Below, piece after piece: positions 59,477 to 64,000 of a stretch of 64,000 nt of DNA. The notes beneath the pieces are model-generated. The model ran no database searches. It was given only the letters and a program-made list of their open reading frames with translations, and was not told the DNA's origin. Position 1 is the stretch's first letter; each line of letters starts with the position of its first letter. The position numbers and the translations under genes are program-made. The stretch spans positions 1,178,001-1,242,000 of the forward strand of contig NZ_CP059399.1 of the NCBI RefSeq assembly GCF_013744875.1, given 5' to 3'. Origin of the DNA: Nocardia huaxiensis (GTDB taxonomy: Bacteria; Actinomycetota; Actinomycetes; Mycobacteriales; Mycobacteriaceae).

Positions 59477-60679
59477 ATGCCGCTCGCGCTGCTGGCCCTC
59501 GCCATCGGAGCCTTCGGAATCGGCACCACCGAATTCGTGATCATGGGCCTGTTGCCGCAGGTCGCCGACGGTTTCGGGGTGTCCATCCCGACCGCGGGCT
59601 GGTTGGTCACCGGCTACGCGCTCGGCGTCGTGCTCGGCGCGCCGATCATGACCGTGCTCGGCACCCGAGTCTCCCGCAAGCGCATGCTCATGCTGCTCAT
59701 GGGCTTCTTCATCGTGGGCAACCTGCTCTCCGCGATCGCCCCGGTATTCGGCGTCATGCTGCTGGGCCGGGTGGTCGCCTCGCTGGCGCACGGTGCGTTC
59801 TTCGGCATCGGCTCGGTGGTCGCCGCCGATCTGGTCGCGCCCGACAGGAAGGCCGCCGCCATCGCCTACATGTTCACCGGCCTGACCGTCGCGAATGTGG
59901 TGGGCGTGCCGATGGGCACGTTGATCGGTCACGCCGTCGGCTGGCGGGTGAGTTTCGCCGTCGTCGCCGCCCTGGGCGTGGCGGGCTTGCTCGGCGTGGC
60001 CAAGCTGGTGCCGGAAATGCCCAAGCAGGAAGGGGTGCGCCTGCGTCATGAAGTGGCCGCTTTCAAGAACATTCAGGTGCTGCTGGCCCTCGGCATGACG
60101 GTCCTCGGCTTCGGCGGCGTATTCGCGGCCATCACCTACATCGCACCCGAGATGACCGAAATCACCGGCTACGCAGAGGGTTCCGTCACCTGGCTGCTGG
60201 TGCTGCTGGGCCTCGGCATGGTCGCCGGGAACCTGGTGGGTGGCAGGTTCGCCGACCGCGCGCTCATGCCCATGCTCTACATCTCGCTGACCCTGCTGGC
60301 GATCACGCTGGGCCTGTTCACCCTCACCGCCCACTCCAAAGTCCTTGCGGCCGTGACGATCTTCCTGATCGGCGCGTTCGGCTTCGCCACGGTCCCGTCC
60401 CTGCAGAAGCGCGTCCTGGACCAGGCCCACGCCGCCCCGACCATGGCTTCGGCCATGAACATCGGCGCCTTCAACCTCGGCAATGCGCTGGCGGCCTGGC
60501 TCGGCGGCCTGACTCTCTCCGCCGGGCTCGGTTTCACCGCGCCCAACTGGGTCGGCGTGGCCCTGGCGGTCTCGGCCCTCGGGCTGGCGGTCACCTCGGC
60601 AGCGCTGGAGCGCCGCCAGAACGCGGACGCCGCAACCGTTTCCGGCAGCGAGCGTACTCGGGAGCTGGCCGCGGTCTGA
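59477..60679 (+). CDS. MFS efflux transporter, DHA1/AraJ type
   Basis: This 400-residue exporter has twelve hydrophobic segments. The helix 1 motif IGTTEFVIMGLLPQVA and loop GTRVSRKRMLM are typical of the drug:proton DHA1 group (AraJ/Cml/PbuE-like). ATG 59477 follows TAAGGGGA; a longer frame upstream is not needed. It would extrude a small toxic compound sensed by the divergent MarR. Confidence 0.9.
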   Translation: MPLALLALAIGAFGIGTTEFVIMGLLPQVADGFGVSIPTAGWLVTGYALGVVLGAPIMTVLGTRVSRKRMLMLLMGFFIVGNLLSAIAPVFGVMLLGRVVASLAHGAFFGIGSVVAADLVAPDRKAAAIAYMFTGLTVANVVGVPMGTLIGHAVGWRVSFAVVAALGVAGLLGVAKLVPEMPKQEGVRLRHEVAAFKNIQVLLALGMTVLGFGGVFAAITYIAPEMTEITGYAEGSVTWLLVLLGLGMVAGNLVGGRFADRALMPMLYISLTLLAITLGLFTLTAHSKVLAAVTIFLIGAFGFATVPSLQKRVLDQAHAAPTMASAMNIGAFNLGNALAAWLGGLTLSAGLGFTAPNWVGVALAVSALGLAVTSAALERRQNADAATVSGSERTRELAAV

Positions 60680-60684
60680 TCGTG

Positions 60685-60718
60685 TGGATCCCGGCCAAAC
60701 CCGCGCCGGGATGACGAA
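60685..60718. repeat. REP-like palindromic element, copy 2
   Basis: ATCCCGGC (60688-60695) and GCCGGGAT (60705-60712) with the same TGG and GACGAA flanks as copy 1 at 1171-1207. Confidence 0.6.
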
Positions 60719-60749
60719 GGCCCGCCTCCTATGAGGAGGCGGGCCTTCG
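60715..60749. terminator. Bidirectional terminator between MFS and DUF5997 genes
   Basis: A 16-bp perfect stem (CGAAGGCCCGCCTCCT and complement) with loop ATG lies between convergent genes. Confidence 0.88.
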
Positions 60750-60758
60750 CTGTCTCGG

Positions 60759-61172
60759 CTACACCCAGTTCTTGCGCGGCCGGTTGCTGGCGGCGCGGCG
60801 TTCGGCTTCCTTTTCCTTCACGCGTTCGGCTTCCTTGCGGACCTCGACGAGGTTCTCGCGTTCGCGGATCAGCCATTCCGGCGGGTCGGCGAGCAGGGCG
60901 TCGATCTCGTCGGCGGTGAGGGCGTCGTCGACGCCGGCGCGCGCCAGCCCGGAGTTGGACACTCCGAGTTTGCGGGCCACCACGTCACGCGGGAAGGGTC
61001 CGGTGCGGCGCAGCTCGGTCAGCCACTCGGGCGGGTTGGTGCGCAGCTCGTCGAGCTGGGCGCGGGTGACGGGCGAGTTCCGGAACTCCTCGGGCGCGGC
61101 GGGCAGGTAGATGCCGAGCTTGGTGGCCGCGGTCAGCGGCTTCATGGTCTGGGGGTTCTTGTCCGGGCTCAC
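60759..61172 (-). CDS. DUF5997-family protein
   Basis: This 137-residue cytoplasmic protein matches DUF5997: MKPLTAATKLGIYLPAAPEE, FRNSPVTRAQLDELRTNPPE and a second similar unit ending DALLADPPEWL, then a highly charged tail. The two PPEWL units look like an internal repeat. GTG 61172 lies six bases after TACCCT, suggesting a leaderless message. Function is unknown. The divergent LysR gene is its usual partner in actinobacteria. Confidence 0.85.
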   Translation of the reverse strand: MSPDKNPQTMKPLTAATKLGIYLPAAPEEFRNSPVTRAQLDELRTNPPEWLTELRRTGPFPRDVVARKLGVSNSGLARAGVDDALTADEIDALLADPPEWLIRERENLVEVRKEAERVKEKEAERRAASNRPRKNWV

Positions 61173-61252
61173 CTGATCAGGGTATCGGGCGCACCGGGTC
61201 GGACCGACCGCGCGGTGCGGTAGCCGCGGCGCGGTGCAATAGCCTGGACGGC

Positions 61253-62230
61253 ATGAGCCGGTTCGAATCGATCGAGGTGCCGCGGCTGCGGTGGTTCGCC
61301 GCGGTTGCGGAGGAATTGCATTTCGCGCGAGCCGCCAAGGGGCTGGGCATCTCTCGGCAGCGGTTGAGCCGGACGGTCATCGAGTTGGAGGAGGAGCTCG
61401 GCACGAAACTGTTCGTGCCGGGTGACGGTCCGACCGAACTCACCGACGAGGGCCGGGAGCTGCTGGCCGCCGCCCGCGAGATCATTGCCCGGACGCCCGT
61501 GGCCGCGCCGGTCGTGGCGTCCGAGGCGGCCGAGCGGCTGCGGGTCGGTTTCGTGCCGGGCGTCACGGTCACCAAGTGGGAGCGCATCTGGGGTGACCGG
61601 TTCGCCGACGTCCCGCTCGAATTGATTCCGACTCCGATGGGGGAGCAGGAGGTCGCCCTGCGCGAGGGTCGCGTCGACATGTGCTTCGTGCGCCTGCCCA
61701 TCGACCGCGAGGGCGTGAACGCGATTCCGCTCTACCGTGAGGTGCCGGTGGTGGTGGTGCCGAAGGATTCCGCGGTGGCCGCCTTCGACGCGGTGAGCAC
61801 CGCCGATCTGGCGGACGAGCGCATGCAGGACGCCTCGGATCTGGATGACGCCGCCATGACCATGGAGTTGGTCGCGGCGGTCAGCGGCGCGGCGATCGTC
61901 CCGCATTCCATTGCGCGCCTGCATCATCGGAAGGATCTGGTGTATCGCACGGTCACCGACGCTCCTGATACCGAGGTGGCGCTGGCCTGGCCGACCGCGA
62001 AGACCACGGAGCTGGTGGAGGAGTTCGTGGGCGTGGTGCGCGGGCGTTCGGAGCGCAGTTCGCGATCATCCTCGGGTCGTACCGAGGACAAACCGGCGCA
62101 GTCGCGCGGCAAGCAGGCGGCGGGTGGGAAGCAGCCCGCCAAGAAGCCGCAGCCTGCGAAGAAGCAGTCGGGTGTGGCGCGCGGCCGGTCCGGCGGTGCG
62201 AAGTCCGCGGGTCGGCGGCGCGGCCGCTAG
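61253..62230 (+). CDS. LysR-family regulator with histone H1-like basic tail
   Basis: This 325-residue regulator has an N-terminal wHTH (residues about 10-65, LHFARAAKGLGISRQRLSRT) and a LysR substrate domain of about 170 residues (VGFVPGVTVTKWERIW). From residue 267 a tail of about 60 residues is rich in Lys, Ala, Pro, Gly and Arg (GKQPAKKPQPAKKQ, GGAKSAGRRRGR), like mycobacterial HupB or histone H1 tails. This tail is not normal for LysR. TAGCCT seven bases before ATG fits a leaderless start. Confidence 0.87.
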   Translation: MSRFESIEVPRLRWFAAVAEELHFARAAKGLGISRQRLSRTVIELEEELGTKLFVPGDGPTELTDEGRELLAAAREIIARTPVAAPVVASEAAERLRVGFVPGVTVTKWERIWGDRFADVPLELIPTPMGEQEVALREGRVDMCFVRLPIDREGVNAIPLYREVPVVVVPKDSAVAAFDAVSTADLADERMQDASDLDDAAMTMELVAAVSGAAIVPHSIARLHHRKDLVYRTVTDAPDTEVALAWPTAKTTELVEEFVGVVRGRSERSSRSSSGRTEDKPAQSRGKQAAGGKQPAKKPQPAKKQSGVARGRSGGAKSAGRRRGR

Positions 62231-62252
62231 TCTCGCGAAACCCCTGTTCACG

Positions 62253-62279
62253 GGCCCGTCTCCGGTGTGGAGGCGGGCC
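62253..62279. terminator. Terminator hairpin after the LysR gene
   Basis: Arms GGCCCGTCTCC and GGAGGCGGGCC pair over 11 bp with one G-T, loop GGTGT, followed by TTTCGG. Confidence 0.72.
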
Positions 62280-62335
62280 TTTCGGCGGTCAGGGCTCGAG
62301 TTGGGTGATTTTTCAGGGTGACATCAGGGTTGCGC

Positions 62336-62345
62336 TATACGTATA
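62336..62345. promoter_or_regulatory. AT-rich palindrome before the EXLDI gene
   Basis: TATACGTATA is a perfect palindrome within a 30-base AT-rich run that ends in TATAG, flanked by CTATA. It lies about 140 bases before the EXLDI gene and looks like a promoter with an operator. The rest of the 253-base gap has no gene. Confidence 0.45.
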
Positions 62346-62483
62346 CGTCTACATATAGTGACTACAGCGGTTCGATCGACCGCGTAAAGATCAGAACTGA
62401 TGCGGCACATGGGATTTCGACCCACAGCGCCGTGTTGTAGACGCATGCCCATATGCGCATTCACTGATGAAAAGGGGACGGCC

Positions 62484-63032
62484 ATGGCCACCGATATGCA
62501 CAAGCCCGCCGAGCAGAACACCGACACCACCCTCGAGGTCGTGCCCGACGCCACCACCGGCGAGATGCAGGAGATCGTGCTGCGCGTCGGCCCGGGCGGC
62601 GGCCGCACCCAGCGCTTCACCGGCCGCCTGCTCACCGAATCGCACCAGGTCACCACGGCCGGCACCGAGATCATCCGGATCTACCTCAGCCGCAAGGGCA
62701 AGTTCGTGGTGCACCGCCACTACATCGACTGGAACGACCTGACCCAGCACGCCAAGAAGACCTTCCAGGACAAGAAGGAGGGCTTCGCCGAGGCACGCGC
62801 CCAGGCGGGTCACTCCGGTCAGTTCAGTCAGGCCGATCTGGCCGTCTTCGGCAACTGGTTGAAGGACATGAAGGACTGGCGCGGCTTCCTCGGTCTCGAC
62901 GAGAACTTCGGCGACTTCACCCTCGACATCGTCGACACCCTGGCCGAGGTGCGAAACCTGGTGCCCGCCAAGGCCTACCGGATCGTGGCCGACGCGGTCG
63001 GCAACCCGTCCGTGGAACACCTCGACATCTGA
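62484..63032 (+). CDS. EXLDI-family protein
   Basis: This 182-residue protein ends in VEHLDI, fitting the C-terminal EXLDI motif that defines this family. ATG 62484 follows AAAGGGGAC; longer frames upstream are not used. The sequence is hydrophilic, with no signal peptide and a beta-rich first half (EIVLRVGPGGGRTQRFTGRL). Function is unknown. It is 35 bases upstream of an MMPL transporter and probably co-transcribed. Confidence 0.85.
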   Translation: MATDMHKPAEQNTDTTLEVVPDATTGEMQEIVLRVGPGGGRTQRFTGRLLTESHQVTTAGTEIIRIYLSRKGKFVVHRHYIDWNDLTQHAKKTFQDKKEGFAEARAQAGHSGQFSQADLAVFGNWLKDMKDWRGFLGLDENFGDFTLDIVDTLAEVRNLVPAKAYRIVADAVGNPSVEHLDI

Positions 63033-63067
63033 CGCTCGCGGCCGATTCCCGAAAGGACTTCTCCCGC

Positions 63068-64000
63068 ATGTTCTCCGGACTGGGGCGCTTCGTCGTCCGC
63101 TTCCCGTGGCTGGTCATCGGGGCGTGGCTGATCGCCATTGTCGCGATCGTGGCCGGCGCGCCGAAACTCACCGCAACCACCGACCAATCCGACTTCCTCC
63201 CTTCGCATTACGAGTCCATCCAGGCTCTCGAAATGCAGCAGCAGGCGTTTCCGGACAGCGCCCCGCCGGCCGCGCTCATCGTCTTCGAACGCGCCGACGA
63301 CGCGCCCCTCACCGAGACGGACTCCGCGTCCGTGACTGCCGCGGCGGCCGCGCTCTCGGGCCGGAACATCGAGAATGTCACCGGAATCCAGCCCCTGCCG
63401 CCGTCGGAGAACCGCCTCGTGCAGATTGTCGCGGTGTCGATGACCAAGGCCGACGGCCCGGAGGACAAGCGGCAGACCGATGCCGTCAAGGATCTGCGCG
63501 ACGCCCTGAAGGAGCAGACGCAGGGCTCCGACCTGAAGGCGGGCGTCACCGGCACCGCCGCGCAGACGCTGGATCAGACGGAATCCAGCGAAAAGGGTTT
63601 GGCCATCATCGGTATCGCCACGGTGCTGCTGATCCTGATCCTGTTGCTGGTGATCTTCCGCAGCCCGGTGATCGCGCTGCTGCCGATCATCGTCATCTTC
63701 GGCATCTCGAGCATGGTGGGCGGCCTGATCTCCATCACCGCCGACGCCTTCGACCTGAAGATCGACAGCTCGGTGCAGTCGCTGCTGCTGGTCGTGCTGT
63801 TCGGCGTGGGCACCGACTACATCCTGTTCCTCATGTTCCGCTACCGCGAAAGACTGCGGGCCGGTGAGGATCCCAAGACCGCCATGGTGAATTCGGTTGC
63901 CCGCGTGGGTGAGGCGATCACCTCGGCCGCCGCCGCGGTGATCATCGCCTTCGGTGCGCTGCTGCTGTCCTCGCTCGGCATGTTCCGTTCGCTGGGTCTG
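63068..64000 (+). CDS. MMPL/RND-family lipid transporter, N-terminal part (runs off window)
   Basis: 311 residues are visible. Helix 1 (VRFPWLVIGAWLIAIVAIVA) is followed by a porter-like extracytoplasmic domain to about residue 175, then the helix 2-6 block beginning EKGLAIIGIATVLLILILL. The signature FGVGTDYILFLMFRYRERL with its Asp-Tyr pair marks MMPL proteins that export lipids or siderophores. ATG 63068 follows GAAAGGA. The gene continues past 64000. Confidence 0.92.
   Translation, partial: MFSGLGRFVVRFPWLVIGAWLIAIVAIVAGAPKLTATTDQSDFLPSHYESIQALEMQQQAFPDSAPPAALIVFERADDAPLTETDSASVTAAAAALSGRNIENVTGIQPLPPSENRLVQIVAVSMTKADGPEDKRQTDAVKDLRDALKEQTQGSDLKAGVTGTAAQTLDQTESSEKGLAIIGIATVLLILILLLVIFRSPVIALLPIIVIFGISSMVGGLISITADAFDLKIDSSVQSLLLVVLFGVGTDYILFLMFRYRERLRAGEDPKTAMVNSVARVGEAITSAAAAVIIAFGALLLSSLGMFRSLGL

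Overview
This window is GC-rich and carries the gene content of a mycolic-acid actinobacterium, most likely Nocardia or a close relative. The evidence is an antigen-85-type esterase, an MMPL transporter, SCO5389-, DUF5997- and EXLDI-family proteins, a lycopene cyclase, and an S10 ribosomal operon that stops after rpsQ as in mycobacteria. Several genes have a -10 box 6-7 bases before the start codon, which suggests leaderless mRNAs.

Layout. 1-5.0 kb: start of a PucR-like regulator gene divergent from a complete branched-chain amino-acid-type ABC operon (livG-livF-livH-livM-livK). 5.1-13.2 kb: small secreted or membrane proteins, a DUF4870 protein, a four-EF-hand protein, a membrane Ser/Thr kinase, an SCO5389 protein, a nitronate monooxygenase-type enzyme, an M23 peptidase and a LuxR-type regulator.

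13.36-36.33 kb: two very large co-directional NRPS genes. NRPS1 reads A-PCP-C-A-PCP-C-A*. NRPS2 reads A-PCP-C-A-PCP-C-A-PCP-C-A-PCP-TE, followed by a second broken A domain, an Ala/Pro-rich linker and an inactive epimerase-like domain. A* marks an adenylation domain cut short and lacking its ATP-binding loop. Six intact A domains predict a hexapeptide. Module 3 is split between the two proteins (C on NRPS1, A-PCP on NRPS2). No MbtH protein, tailoring enzyme or phosphopantetheinyl transferase is adjacent. An antigen-85-type esterase follows.

37.7-49.4 kb: NRAMP metal transporter; crotonase divergent from a double-TetR regulator; an aldehyde dehydrogenase homologue without the catalytic Cys; a drrABC-like ABC exporter; an SDR lacking the catalytic Lys; lycopene cyclase; a DUF4442 protein and a small membrane protein. 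49.4-51.8 kb: two small secreted paralogues that share an unusually conserved 5' region, then a protein with amphipathic repeats. 52.0-57.7 kb: the S10 operon (rpsJ to rpsQ). 57.8-64.0 kb: a zinc-ribbon-like protein, a PPOX-type protein, MarR with a divergent MFS exporter, DUF5997 divergent from a LysR with a histone-H1-like tail, and an EXLDI-MMPL pair running off the right edge.

The most unusual system is the NRPS pair. Each protein ends in non-catalytic domain remnants kept in open frame, which may act as docking or scaffold parts. All functional calls are from reading the sequence; no database search was run.
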